A stretch of 64,000 bases of DNA from an uncultured Paracoccaceae bacterium (GTDB lineage: Bacteria > Pseudomonadota > Alphaproteobacteria > Rhodobacterales > Rhodobacteraceae): positions 62,001 through 126,000 of the forward strand of contig CANNFQ010000002.1 in the NCBI GenBank assembly GCA_947503925.1. The letters are read 5' to 3'. A program made the translations under genes and the position numbers. Position 1 is the first letter of the stretch, and the number at the start of each line of letters is the position of its first letter. Shown in pieces: positions 1 to 8,321 of this stretch. Below the pieces are notes generated by a model. The model had not been told where the DNA came from, made no database searches, and saw nothing but the letters and a program-made list of their open reading frames with translations.

Positions 1-15
1 CAAAGGGGTCACAAC

Positions 16-47
16 AAAAAAGGGCCGCCTGCGATGCGGCGGCCCTT
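16..47 (-). terminator. Intrinsic terminator of the OmpA-like gene
   Basis: GGGCCGCC (22-29) and GGCGGCCC (38-45) form a perfect 8-bp GC-rich stem with an 8-nt loop. The A-run at 16-21 becomes a U-tract after the stem on the minus strand. It lies about 20 bases beyond the stop of the minus-strand gene that ends at 67, which is the layout of a Rho-independent terminator. Confidence 0.85.
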
Positions 48-66
48 GCAAAGATATTGGACGGAA

Positions 67-723
67 TCAGTTTGGTGTGATGATGATCTCGACGCGGCGG
101 TTGGCCTGACGCCCGGCTGCCGTTGCGTTGGACGCAACCGGCTGGGTCAGGCCTGCACCAAGTGAACGGATGCGCGAAGAAGACACGCCGCCATTGATCA
201 GTACCGAAGACACAGCCTGCGCGCGACGCTGCGACAAATCCTGGTTAAACGCGGCCGAGCCGACATTGTCTGTATGCCCGATCACATTGACTGTTGTGTC
301 AGGGTAGTTGTTGAGTGAATTTGCAACAATCCGCAATTCGTTCTGGGATGCACCAGAAACCGCCGTGCTGTTTGTTGCAAAAAGCAGGTCCTGCGACAGA
401 ACCACGACAAGGTTGCTGCCATTGTTGGACACACCAACATCATTGCGCAGCTGGCGGCGCAGTTCTTCTGCCTGTTTGTCGAGGTTGTTCCCAACGGCCG
501 CGCCGACACCGGCACCAAGCGCAGCACCGATCAGTGCGGCCTGATTGCGTTCGCGGTTCGAGCCGTCATTATTTGCCAATGCGCCGACAACCGCGCCACC
601 AAGCGCGCCAATTGCGGCTCCTTGTTGTGTGTTCTGGTTTGCGTTTGGGCCGGTCGGGTCACATGCTGCCACCAGCGTCAGCGATGCGGCGGCAAGCACG
701 AGTGGGAATTTCGAAATCATCAT
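67..723 (-). CDS. OmpA-family outer-membrane lipoprotein with glycine zipper
   Basis: Predicted peptidoglycan-binding outer-membrane lipoprotein of 218 residues, resembling YiaD-type proteins. The N-terminus is a lipoprotein signal ending in the lipobox LVAAC, with Cys21 as the lipidated residue. Residues about 35-80 are rich in Gly and Ala (GALGGAVVGA, GAALGAGVGAAVG), a glycine-zipper segment that may insert in the membrane. Residues about 105-215 form the OmpA C-terminal domain, with the characteristic GHTDNVG segment and a NRRVEI ending; these residues bind diaminopimelate in peptidoglycan. The gene stands alone between a terminator and a 124-base intergenic space. The function is probably structural, tethering envelope to wall. 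Confidence 0.9.
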   Translation of the reverse strand: MMISKFPLVLAAASLTLVAACDPTGPNANQNTQQGAAIGALGGAVVGALANNDGSNRERNQAALIGAALGAGVGAAVGNNLDKQAEELRRQLRNDVGVSNNGSNLVVVLSQDLLFATNSTAVSGASQNELRIVANSLNNYPDTTVNVIGHTDNVGSAAFNQDLSQRRAQAVSSVLINGGVSSSRIRSLGAGLTQPVASNATAAGRQANRRVEIIITPN

Positions 724-847
724 AAGTCTTAACTTCCATTTGGTATGGGTGCGCGAAAACGCGCGGTTCGATAGGGCAGCTTATGCCTATTCTTCTGATG
801 ATATCCAATAACGGCGTTGCGATGGGCCAGATTTTGCCCATATCCGA

Positions 848-1690
848 TCACGGGATTGAAACATCCGCGCGCGCGCTTTCCCATGCCAGCATCGCCCGTT
901 TCACCGGCAATCCCCAGTGATAGCCCCCCAATGCGCCGGATTTTCGCAAAGCGCGATGGCATGGAATCAGCCAACTGACTGGGTTGCGACCGACCGCTGT
1001 GCCCACGGCGCGCACGGCTTTGGGGTTACCAATGGACTGCGCGATTTCCGAATAGGTTGTGACATGACCCGAAGGGATGGTCAGCAGCGCCTCCCACACC
1101 TTCAGTTGAAATGGCGCGCCGATCATGTGCAATTGCGTTTCGCCTGTCATGCCAAGGGCGGCGCTGGCCCACGGGGCCAGCCTTCGTGCATCCTCAACAA
1201 ATCGGGCTTTAGGCCAGCGTGACTTTAGATCGGACAGGGCGGCATCGGGTCCTGCCTCCGCCGCGAAGGCCAGACCGCAAATGCCCCGATCCGTGCCCAT
1301 CACCAGCGCTGGTCCGAATTGGCTTTCAAACCAACCCCAGCAGATCGAGAGATCTGCGCCATCACGGGCGTAATCGCCGGGACTCATGGCTTCCCATCTG
1401 ACGAAAAGGTCATGCAAACGCCCGCTGCCCGACAGGCCAACCGCATGAGATGTTTCTAGCGTTGTGAACCGGTCCCGGAGCAGGGATTTTGCGTGCGATA
1501 GTGTCAGATATTGCTGATATCGTTTCGGTGATACGCCGACCCATGTGGAGAACAGCCGCTGGAAATGCGCCGGGCTCATGTTCATGTCTGCGGCCAGATC
1601 GGTGAGGCTTAGCTGTGTGTCATTGGCTGCATCAATCGCTTCAATCGCCCGCCGCATGACCTGATAGTGATATGTATCTGTTTGTTCCAT
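848..1690 (-). CDS. Ada-like protein: AraC-type HTH plus O6-methylguanine-DNA methyltransferase
   Basis: 280-residue fusion. Residues about 10-105 are an AraC-type DNA-binding domain (helix-turn-helix ending FQRLFSTWVGVSPKRYQQYL). Residues about 115-270 are a methylated-DNA-protein cysteine methyltransferase with the PCHR active-site motif; Cys244 is the alkyl acceptor for O6-methylguanine or O4-methylthymine. The N-terminal zinc domain of E. coli Ada, which takes methyl groups from phosphotriesters and turns the protein into an activator, is absent, so the regulatory signal must differ or be lost. It is divergent from nth, another DNA repair gene, across 94 bases. Confidence 0.9.
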   Translation of the reverse strand: MEQTDTYHYQVMRRAIEAIDAANDTQLSLTDLAADMNMSPAHFQRLFSTWVGVSPKRYQQYLTLSHAKSLLRDRFTTLETSHAVGLSGSGRLHDLFVRWEAMSPGDYARDGADLSICWGWFESQFGPALVMGTDRGICGLAFAAEAGPDAALSDLKSRWPKARFVEDARRLAPWASAALGMTGETQLHMIGAPFQLKVWEALLTIPSGHVTTYSEIAQSIGNPKAVRAVGTAVGRNPVSWLIPCHRALRKSGALGGYHWGLPVKRAMLAWESARADVSIP

Positions 1691-1784
1691 GCCTATTAAT
1701 TAGGGTGTTGCGTCCTGTCGCGCGACCCGGAAATTGCGCATCCAAGCCTTGCCCTGTTCGGACAGGCCGGGCATATGGGACGTT

Positions 1785-2429
1785 ATGGTAAAACAGCTCG
1801 ATTATCATACCATTCGCGAGATTTTCGACAGGTTCTATCATGCAGAACCTGAGCCTAAGGGCGAGTTGGACCATGTGAATGTTTATACGCTTGTTGTGGC
1901 TGTAGCCTTGTCGGCGCAGGCCACGGATGCGGGCGTGAACAAGGCTACCCGCGCCCTGTTCAAGATCGCTGATACACCACAAAAGATGCTTGATCTGGGT
2001 CTTCAAGGGGTGACCGAACATATCAAGACGATTGGCCTGTTTCGCCAAAAGGCCAAGAACATCATCAAGATGAGCCAGATCCTCGTCGATGAGTATTATG
2101 GCGAGGTGCCCAATTCCCGCGCTGCCCTGCAATCCTTGCCGGGTGTGGGCCGCAAAACCGCCAATGTGGTTTTGAACATGTGGTGGAAACAGCCCGCGCA
2201 GGCTGTGGATACCCATATTTTTCGGTTCGGCAATCGTAGCGGCGTTGCCGTCGGCAAGGACGTCAATGCGATCGAACGCGCGATTGAGGATCATATTCCA
2301 GCTGATTTTCAGTTGCATGCACATCACTGGATGATCCTGCATGGGCGTTACACTTGCGTCGCCCGAAAACCTAAATGCGCGGCCTGTTTGATCCGCGATC
2401 TCTGTCAATTTGAGGAAAAGAACTTATGA
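1785..2429 (+). CDS. nth: Endonuclease III (base-excision repair glycosylase/AP lyase)
   Basis: 214 residues, the usual size. It removes oxidised pyrimidines and nicks abasic sites. The helix-hairpin-helix LPGVGRKTA places the catalytic lysine at Lys124 and the catalytic aspartate at Asp142 (VDTHIFR). The C-terminus carries a 4Fe-4S loop with C-X6-C-X2-C-X5-C spacing (CVARKPKCAACLIRDLC). A TTG start at 1734 is possible, but the added residues do not resemble the family, so ATG 1785 was chosen. The stop overlaps the start of the next gene by 4 nt (ATGA), suggesting translational coupling. Confidence 0.95.
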   Translation: MVKQLDYHTIREIFDRFYHAEPEPKGELDHVNVYTLVVAVALSAQATDAGVNKATRALFKIADTPQKMLDLGLQGVTEHIKTIGLFRQKAKNIIKMSQILVDEYYGEVPNSRAALQSLPGVGRKTANVVLNMWWKQPAQAVDTHIFRFGNRSGVAVGKDVNAIERAIEDHIPADFQLHAHHWMILHGRYTCVARKPKCAACLIRDLCQFEEKNL

Positions 2430-3415
2430 GTAATTACAATGTGATCGGGATCGGGAATGCCATTGTCGATGTGATCAGTCATGGCGAAGACACGTTCCTA
2501 GATCATATGGGGATTGAAAAAGGCATCATGCAATTGGTCGAACGGGACCGGGCAGAGGTACTGTATAGTGCGATGAAGGACCGCGTCGAAACACCGGGCG
2601 GGTCGGTGGCCAATACCATTGCTGGACTGGGTAGTCTGGGCCTGTCCACCGCCTTTATCGGTAAGGTTAAGGATGATGCCTTGGGCCGGTTTTACGCCAA
2701 GGGGATGGAGGAAGCCGGGACCGCCTTCCCAAACCCGCCGGTGGCTGAGGCGGAGGCGCCAACCTCCCGGTCTATGATCTTTGTCTCGCCTGACGGTGAG
2801 CGGTCGATGAACACATATCTGGGGGCAGGGGCCGATCTGGCAGGCGATGACGTGCCTGCCGGTGTTTTTGAAGGCGGGCAGGTTCTGTTTCTTGAAGGTT
2901 ATCTGTTTGACAAGCCGCACGGCAAAACCGCCTTTGCCGAAGCCGCGCGGCAGATGCGCGCGAATGGCGGAAAATCGGGCATTACCCTGTCTGATCCGTT
3001 TTGCGCGGACCGCCATCGGGCCGATTTTCAGCGTCTGATTTCCCAGGACATGGATTTTGTCATCGGGAACGAGGCCGAATGGACGACCCTTTATGAAACA
3101 GCTGATTTGTCGGCGGCTTTGGCGCAGGCCAGCCGTCATTGCGAAACCGTGGTCTGCACCCGTTCGGGTGATCCGGTTTTGCTGGTGCAAGGCGGTCAAC
3201 AGGTTGAAGTACCGGTCACACGCGTTGTGCCTGTTGATGCCACTGGCGCAGGTGATCAATTCGCGGCCGGGTTCCTTTATGGCTATGTGACGGGGCAATC
3301 GCTCGATACCAGCGGCCGAATGGGTGTGATGGCCGCCGCCGAGGTTATCGGCCATATTGGCCCGCGCCCCAAGGCGGATATGAAGGCTATGTTTCAGCAG
3401 GCCGGATTGATTTGA
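2426..3415 (+). CDS. PfkB-family carbohydrate/adenosine kinase
   Basis: 329-residue ribokinase-fold kinase, most like alphaproteobacterial adenosine kinases, which phosphorylate adenosine to AMP. Visible signatures are the N-terminal GIGNAIVD strand, the substrate-binding GGSVANT segment near residue 55, and the C-terminal PfkB signature DATGAGDQFAAGF, whose last Asp is the catalytic base and whose glycines form the anion hole. The start overlaps the nth stop by 4 nt. The 3' end overlaps the convergent gene at 3387 by 29 nt. The exact substrate cannot be fixed from sequence alone; adenosine is the likeliest. Confidence 0.88.
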   Translation: MSNYNVIGIGNAIVDVISHGEDTFLDHMGIEKGIMQLVERDRAEVLYSAMKDRVETPGGSVANTIAGLGSLGLSTAFIGKVKDDALGRFYAKGMEEAGTAFPNPPVAEAEAPTSRSMIFVSPDGERSMNTYLGAGADLAGDDVPAGVFEGGQVLFLEGYLFDKPHGKTAFAEAARQMRANGGKSGITLSDPFCADRHRADFQRLISQDMDFVIGNEAEWTTLYETADLSAALAQASRHCETVVCTRSGDPVLLVQGGQQVEVPVTRVVPVDATGAGDQFAAGFLYGYVTGQSLDTSGRMGVMAAAEVIGHIGPRPKADMKAMFQQAGLI

Positions 3416-4100
3416 GCCAGAGCTGGTCCAGAGTGTCGATCGCGCTAATGTCAAAACGGTTTTCTTCCTTCCAGTATTTGCCGGATGGAACGTAGTAGCC
3501 AAGCCTTTCTTCTTCGGCCAGGGCCGTGCTGACTGCTGCCATGTCAAAGGGCGGCGGTTTGACTTCTGTGATGGTCTGCGGCGTGGCACGCGGGAATAGC
3601 AGGCGGCTTTCGTCCTGGGAAAGGTTCACCATGGTGCAGCCTTGTTTGGCCGCAATGACCATCAAACGCACTGATTTCGCCTCCAAGCTGCGCAGGGATA
3701 TGTCGTTGCGCAGCGGATCGGCGATCCCAGTGCCATAGAAATGCGTCTCGCGTCCTTCGGGGTAGACCATGTCGCATCCAAGTACGGCGATGACCTTGGG
3801 GCGCAAAGCGGCAAGCGTCCAATAGCTCGCGGTAAACGCCATTGTCCCCCCTGCGTAAACGAAACCGCCCAGCGTATTTTGTAACGGCACATAATCGGCG
3901 GCCCGTACGATCCGCTGGTTGGGGCACAGATCCACGGGTTGGCGTTCGCGGGCGAAATCATCGGGGAAGATAAGGTCATCCCAATCGGGGCGAACCGCCC
4001 ATGCATTGTTGATGGCGACGATCCGGTCAAACGGATCGCGCGGCCAATCACGGCAATTGACCACATTTGGGCCGCTGCCAAGCATAAGCACGACGGACAT
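3387..4100 (-). CDS. Conserved hypothetical protein, Rossmann-like (possible MptE-like/glycan-associated)
   Basis: 237 residues with no signal peptide. The N-terminus VVLMLGSGPNVV looks like a nucleotide-binding beta-strand/glycine loop, and the middle contains a hydrophobic strand followed by GCDMVYPEG. The overall pattern recalls the MptE-like (DUF115) superfamily found in glycan loci, but the match is by eye and weak. It is followed upstream by a sulfotransferase on the same strand and faces a GT14-type glycosyltransferase, so a role in surface glycan assembly is a reasonable guess. Its last 29 nt overlap the end of the convergent kinase gene. Confidence 0.6.
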   Translation of the reverse strand: MSVVLMLGSGPNVVNCRDWPRDPFDRIVAINNAWAVRPDWDDLIFPDDFARERQPVDLCPNQRIVRAADYVPLQNTLGGFVYAGGTMAFTASYWTLAALRPKVIAVLGCDMVYPEGRETHFYGTGIADPLRNDISLRSLEAKSVRLMVIAAKQGCTMVNLSQDESRLLFPRATPQTITEVKPPPFDMAAVSTALAEEERLGYYVPSGKYWKEENRFDISAIDTLDQLWLKSIRPAET

Positions 4101-4164
4101 TCGCCACCTTTTTCTGTTCCTACGGTACAGTTAGTGCGGGCAATTCAGCGGGCAAGACAGGGCC

Positions 4165-4983
4165 TTACTGCCCCAACTTGGCATGTACCTCATCTAGGTC
4201 AATCTTACCAATTGGCATCTTGTTGGCCGGGTTTTCAAAGTCATATTTGAAGATGTTGAAATCTTTTTTGTAGATTTCATAGACCAGATGCATCGACAGA
4301 TCATCGAAGTAATCTTCAACCGGATGAGCACGTTTGGGGCCGTGCCCTTCGCTTTCGTTAAACCGGGGGATTGTGCCCAGATCAATTGGGTGGCTTGTTT
4401 CAATACCGTTCAGCACATCCTGCATCCCGTCATTGAATTGTTCCGTCCAGAAGATTTTGTCATAGCGTCCGCCATTGACGATATAGGTCGAGATATGGCC
4501 GGACATGGCCGACCAGTGAATGTCGGGTTCCATGGGGCGGCGCCAGCGGATGGTATCGCGAGCAAACAACAGGAAGCGGCGGAAGGACTTGATCTGATCA
4601 AATTCAAAGCCGCTTTCGGGGTCCCCGACCTCAATCCCGTATTTCTGGATCAAGAGAGGAACAAGGTTACCCCGATATCTTTTGCCGTTGCGCTGAATAC
4701 CGCAAATCTTGTCAAAAAAGGACGATAGGATACGGGTGTAAGGGTTCCGCACGCAGGTGAAAGCATAGCTTTTGTGGTCGGTCACATTGCGGGTGATGAT
4801 CGGCTGGCTGTCATCCAGGGCCCATTTATGGATACCGTTTTTGGCGTCATGGATGTCGCCATCAAAGAACTGACCATGATCCGAAAAATACATGATCTGC
4901 CCAATGGTAGAACAGGCGCATTTCGGCACAACGCGGTAAACCACGCTTTCGCTTTCTGTCATCCACGTGCCGGGAAAACCCAT
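4165..4983 (-). CDS. Carbohydrate sulfotransferase family protein
   Basis: 272-residue soluble protein of the PAPS-dependent sulfotransferase-2 type. The 5'-phosphosulfate-binding loop is PKCACSTI near residue 20, and the 3'-phosphate-binding segment is VRNPYTRILSSFFDK near residue 78; both match the family pattern of a PKxxxT loop followed by RNPxxRxxSxF. It should transfer sulfate from PAPS to a sugar hydroxyl. It lies 64 bases upstream of the gene at 3387, on the same strand, and diverges from the GT14-type glycosyltransferase at 5121. The acceptor is unknown. Confidence 0.8.
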   Translation of the reverse strand: MGFPGTWMTESESVVYRVVPKCACSTIGQIMYFSDHGQFFDGDIHDAKNGIHKWALDDSQPIITRNVTDHKSYAFTCVRNPYTRILSSFFDKICGIQRNGKRYRGNLVPLLIQKYGIEVGDPESGFEFDQIKSFRRFLLFARDTIRWRRPMEPDIHWSAMSGHISTYIVNGGRYDKIFWTEQFNDGMQDVLNGIETSHPIDLGTIPRFNESEGHGPKRAHPVEDYFDDLSMHLVYEIYKKDFNIFKYDFENPANKMPIGKIDLDEVHAKLGQ

Positions 4984-5120
4984 TGCCGATTCCTCTGCCG
5001 TCTAGAAATAATGTGCGTTCACCTACGAAACTACTTAAGAGCAAAGAAACCCTGTATATTCAACGGCTCTTCGCTATATGAGTGGAAAAACGGGATCAAA
5101 TCGGGACCAGATCACGCGCA

Positions 5121-6698
5121 ATGGCACGGATTGCCTTTATTCTTCTTTGTCACAAGGACCCCGACGCCATTGTGCAGCAGGCCCAACAGCTGACCGCTGT
5201 GGGGGACTATCTCGCGATCCATTTTGATGCGTCATCTTCTGCCGAGGACTTTAACCGTATTCAAACCGCCCTGGCTGACAATCCTAATGTTGTCTTTGCA
5301 AAGCGGCGGGTGAAATGTGGTTGGGGCGAATGGAGTCTTGTGCAGGCCACATTACATGCTGTGGAAGCCGCTGTTGAGACGTTCCCCCGCGCCAGCCATT
5401 TTTACATGGTGTCTGGTGATTGCATGGCGATAAAATCGGCCGAATATGCGCATCAGTTCCTAGATGCCAAGGATTGCGACTATATTGAAAGCAACGACTA
5501 TTTTGACAGCAACTGGATCAAGACCGGGTTCAAGGAAGAACGCCTGATCTATCGTCATCTGTTCAACGAACGGACTCAAAAATGGCTATTTTACAAAAGT
5601 TTTGAACTTCAGCGTCAATTCAGGATCACCCGCGCCGTCCCTGATGACTTGCAGATGATGATCGGCAGCCAGTGGTGGTGCCTGCGCCGTCGTACGGTCG
5701 AGATGATCCTGGAATTCGCCGCAGCCCGCCGCGATGTCATGCGCTTTTTTCGAACAACGTGGATACCCGATGAAACATTTTTCCAGACATTGACCCGCCA
5801 TCTGGTACCCGGAACCGAGATTGAGAACCGCACCCTGACATTTCTGATGTTCACGGATTACGGGATGCCCGTGACGTTCTACAATGACCATTACGATCTG
5901 CTATTGGGGCAGGACGCCCTTTTTGCCCGCAAAATCAGCGGTGAGGCGCAGGACCTCAAGATGCGCCTTGGCGCACTTTATGCTGGCGGTCGTACAGACT
6001 TCACGATCTCCGACGAGGGGCGCAACTTATTCGCTTTTCTGACTGGGCGGGGCCGGATCGGTCGCCGCTTTGCGCCAAGGTTCTGGGAGGATGGAACATC
6101 ACTGGGCCGGGATCGTGAATTGCTGATCGTGGTATGCAAGAAATGGCATGTCGCCAAACGGCTGGTCGCAGCGATCCATCAGCATACGGATCTGCCCGCG
6201 CTTGACTACCTGTTCAACGAAGATGAAACGCCGCTGCCCGAAATGGGTGGGATCGAGGCATCTCTCGAAAAACGTGGCCGCCATCGGCGCGCTTTCATGC
6301 GGTTGCTGTTTGATCATTATGAAACTGACAAGATGCTGATCTGCCTCGACACGGCCAGTATTGATCTGATGCATGACTTCTTTGCCGACAAATCCAAAAC
6401 CCGGCTGTTGGAGATCGAATGCAACTTCGATGACGACTATCTGAAAGGGCACGCCAAACGCACCGGTCTTGCCGGGGAAGAGACGAATGACGCCACCATG
6501 GCACGTCTGCTACCGACAATTCACCATGATATGATGCATCAGCGTGAAGCTATTCGCGACGCCGCATTTCCCGATACCGAACGCATGCGCGAGACTGCCT
6601 CTGCCGAAGAAAACGCTGCCGCTTTGGCCCGCTTTCTTGGTGTGAATGGTGATACCGCACAGCTATTGGCCCAAACCCCCCATCTTTTTGTTGATTGA
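5121..6698 (+). CDS. GT14-type (core-2/I-branching) glycosyltransferase with long C-terminal extension
   Basis: 525 residues from the chosen ATG. The N-terminal half (ARIAFILLCHKDP, then FYMVSGDC near residue 100, then SQWWCLRRRTVE) resembles the branching beta-1,6-N-acetylglucosaminyltransferase family; the DxD-like and SQWW elements are typical. Residues beyond about 310 form a second domain that I cannot assign, probably one of the uncharacterised domains attached to this family in Rhodobacteraceae. An upstream GTG at 5082 would add 13 hydrophilic residues; ATG 5121 is preferred because the Rossmann strand starts directly after it. The downstream HIT gene begins 8 bases after its stop. Confidence 0.8.
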   Translation: MARIAFILLCHKDPDAIVQQAQQLTAVGDYLAIHFDASSSAEDFNRIQTALADNPNVVFAKRRVKCGWGEWSLVQATLHAVEAAVETFPRASHFYMVSGDCMAIKSAEYAHQFLDAKDCDYIESNDYFDSNWIKTGFKEERLIYRHLFNERTQKWLFYKSFELQRQFRITRAVPDDLQMMIGSQWWCLRRRTVEMILEFAAARRDVMRFFRTTWIPDETFFQTLTRHLVPGTEIENRTLTFLMFTDYGMPVTFYNDHYDLLLGQDALFARKISGEAQDLKMRLGALYAGGRTDFTISDEGRNLFAFLTGRGRIGRRFAPRFWEDGTSLGRDRELLIVVCKKWHVAKRLVAAIHQHTDLPALDYLFNEDETPLPEMGGIEASLEKRGRHRRAFMRLLFDHYETDKMLICLDTASIDLMHDFFADKSKTRLLEIECNFDDDYLKGHAKRTGLAGEETNDATMARLLPTIHHDMMHQREAIRDAAFPDTERMRETASAEENAAALARFLGVNGDTAQLLAQTPHLFVD

Positions 6699-6706
6699 GG
6701 AACGCG

Positions 6707-7069
6707 ATGACATATGACTACGATGATCAGAACATCTTTGCCAAAATTCTGCGTGGTGAAATCCCCAACCAGACCGTCTGTGAAAACGATCTTGCGTTGG
6801 CATTCAATGACATCAATCCGCAGGCGCCCGTGCATGTGCTGGTGATCCCGAAAGGGCCCTATGTCAGCCTTGATCATTTTGCACGTGATGCGTCGGCAGA
6901 GGAACAAGTCGGGTTCATGCAGCTGGTCGCCGAGGTGTGCCGCCTGACGGATGTCGCCGGTGGGTTCCGGGCGATTTCAAACACCCGCACCCACGGCGTC
7001 CAAGATGTGCCGCATTATCACATGCATATTATTGGTGGCCGACAGTTGGGGCGCATGCTGCATGATTAG
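6707..7069 (+). CDS. HIT-family nucleotide hydrolase
   Basis: 120-residue histidine-triad protein. The signature HYHMHIIGG near the C-terminus supplies the nucleophilic middle histidine that hydrolyses nucleoside phosphoramidates or AMP-linked substrates. A TTG start at 6695 would overlap the previous stop, but GAGG at 6697-6700 sits seven bases before ATG 6707, which decides the start. It probably follows the glycosyltransferase in one transcript. Its stop TAG interlocks with the TAA of the convergent ABC gene in the tetranucleotide TTAG. Confidence 0.93.
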   Translation: MTYDYDDQNIFAKILRGEIPNQTVCENDLALAFNDINPQAPVHVLVIPKGPYVSLDHFARDASAEEQVGFMQLVAEVCRLTDVAGGFRAISNTRTHGVQDVPHYHMHIIGGRQLGRMLHD

Positions 7070-7992
7070 GTTCTGGTAAGCGATAGGAAAACGTCCTCCA
7101 GATCAGCCTCTTGCGTTTTGACATCGCGGATCGTGATGCCCGCGTCGCGCACGATTTGCAGGACGGTGTCGGCTGGGGTCGTGCTGCTTTTGTAAGTAAA
7201 GGTAAGCGTCCCGTCATCCAGCGCCTGACCCGCAACAGTGTCGGGGAGCGGGGGCAGGGTTGCTGCCTTATCGGGGGTAATCACCAGTGTCTTGCGATCC
7301 AGTCGTCCCAGCAGGTTCGCCGTGCTGTCCTGCACGATCAATTCACCATGATTGATGATGGCGATAGCGTCGCACATTTCTTCCGCTTCTTCCAGATAAT
7401 GGGTCGTCAGGATGATTGTCATGCCGTCATCATTCAGCTTGCGGACATTGCGCCACAGCATGTTGCGCAACTCGATATCGACCCCTGCGGTGGGTTCGTC
7501 CAGCACCAGAACCTGCGGGCGATGGACCAGCGCCTTGCCCAGCAGCAACCGGCGGCGCATTCCACCCGACAGTGATCGTGCATAGGCATCGGCCTTATCC
7601 GTCAAACCAATCAGATCAAGGATTTCAGCAGTCCGGCGCTGCGCCTTTGGCACACCGTAAAGCCCGGCCTGCACGTCCAGTGATTGGGCGGGGGTAAAGA
7701 ACGGGTCAAGATGGGGTTCCTGCGGCATGATCCCGATGGCAGCACGGGACTGGCGGGGGTTCTTGTCCTGATCAAAGCCCCAGATTTTCACTGAACCGGC
7801 GGATTTGACCACCATACCAGCCAGAATGTTGATCAAGGTTGACTTGCCAGCACCGTTCGGCCCCAGCAGCCCATAGATCGACCCGCGCGGGATGTTCAGG
7901 TCAATGCCGTTCAACGCCTCTTTGGCGGCTGTTTTGCCCGTGGCGGCATAGGTCTTTTTCAGCCCATGAATTTCAATGGCATTGTCTGTCAT
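7066..7992 (-). CDS. ABC transporter ATP-binding protein (orphan)
   Basis: 308-residue ABC ATPase of the drug/polysaccharide exporter (DrrA/CcmA-like) type. Walker A is GPNGAGKST, the signature is LSGGM, Walker B is [12 protein letters not shown] and the switch histidine lies in TTHY. Residues beyond about 220 form the C-terminal extension usual for ABC-2 export ATPases. No permease gene is next to it; the neighbours are a HIT gene and, divergently, a zinc-finger gene, so the membrane partner must be elsewhere or be absent. Confidence 0.92.
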   Translation of the reverse strand: MTDNAIEIHGLKKTYAATGKTAAKEALNGIDLNIPRGSIYGLLGPNGAGKSTLINILAGMVVKSAGSVKIWGFDQDKNPRQSRAAIGIMPQEPHLDPFFTPAQSLDVQAGLYGVPKAQRRTAEILDLIGLTDKADAYARSLSGGMRRRLLLGKALVHRPQVLVLDEPTAGVDIELRNMLWRNVRKLNDDGMTIILTTHYLEEAEEMCDAIAIINHGELIVQDSTANLLGRLDRKTLVITPDKAATLPPLPDTVAGQALDDGTLTFTYKSSTTPADTVLQIVRDAGITIRDVKTQEADLEDVFLSLTRT

Positions 7993-8080
7993 GCTGGTAC
8001 TTCCCCCGGGGGCTGGGCTGCGTTATATCAACGATGATCTAAAGCGGGCAGCAGCCCACGGCAAGCAGACAGGACGCCCC

Positions 8081-8260
8081 ATGACAACACCCGCACCCGA
8101 GACCCGCATCGTACATGACTGGCGCGTGGCCTGCGACGGGGGCGAGGGTGCACTGGGCCATCCACGCGTCTGGCTGCAAATCCCAAGGGAACATGGCTGG
8201 ATCGAATGTCCCTATTGCGACGCCAAGCTGATCCATAAGGATTTCGAAGGCAAAGTCTGA
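8081..8260 (+). CDS. Small zinc-finger (zf-CHCC) protein
   Basis: 59-residue protein with the CHCC-type zinc ligand pattern: Cys in VACDGG, His in LGHPRV, then CPYC. The family is related to the NDUFS6 subunit of complex I and is common in alphaproteobacteria. The reading frame extends upstream to 7976, but AGGA at 8071-8074 precedes ATG 8081 and only the shorter form has family character. A hairpin and polA follow. Its direct partner is not shown by context. Confidence 0.85.
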   Translation: MTTPAPETRIVHDWRVACDGGEGALGHPRVWLQIPREHGWIECPYCDAKLIHKDFEGKV

Positions 8261-8280
8261 TCTGGCAGACCGGCTCTGAT

Positions 8281-8306
8281 CGTGGCAAAACATCTTTGTT
8301 GCCACG
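8281..8306 (+). other. Inverted repeat in the polA leader
   Basis: CGTGGCAA (8281-8288) and TTGCCACG (8299-8306) form a perfect 8-bp stem with a 10-nt loop. It ends one base before the strong ribosome-binding sequence AAAGGAG of polA (8308-8314). There is no U-tract, so a terminator for the zinc-finger gene is not clear; it could be a transcript-stabilising or translation-modulating hairpin or a protein-binding palindrome. Confidence 0.5.
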
Positions 8307-8321
8307 CAAAGGAGCCATCCC

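Noticed and set aside
1734..1784. Upstream TTG start for endonuclease III
   Set aside because: Adds 17 residues not typical of the family; ATG 1785 gives the normal length.
2498..3589. 363-codon open frame antisense to the PfkB kinase gene
   Set aside because: It has the composition of a shadow frame, has no family motif, and crosses a gene with clear signatures.
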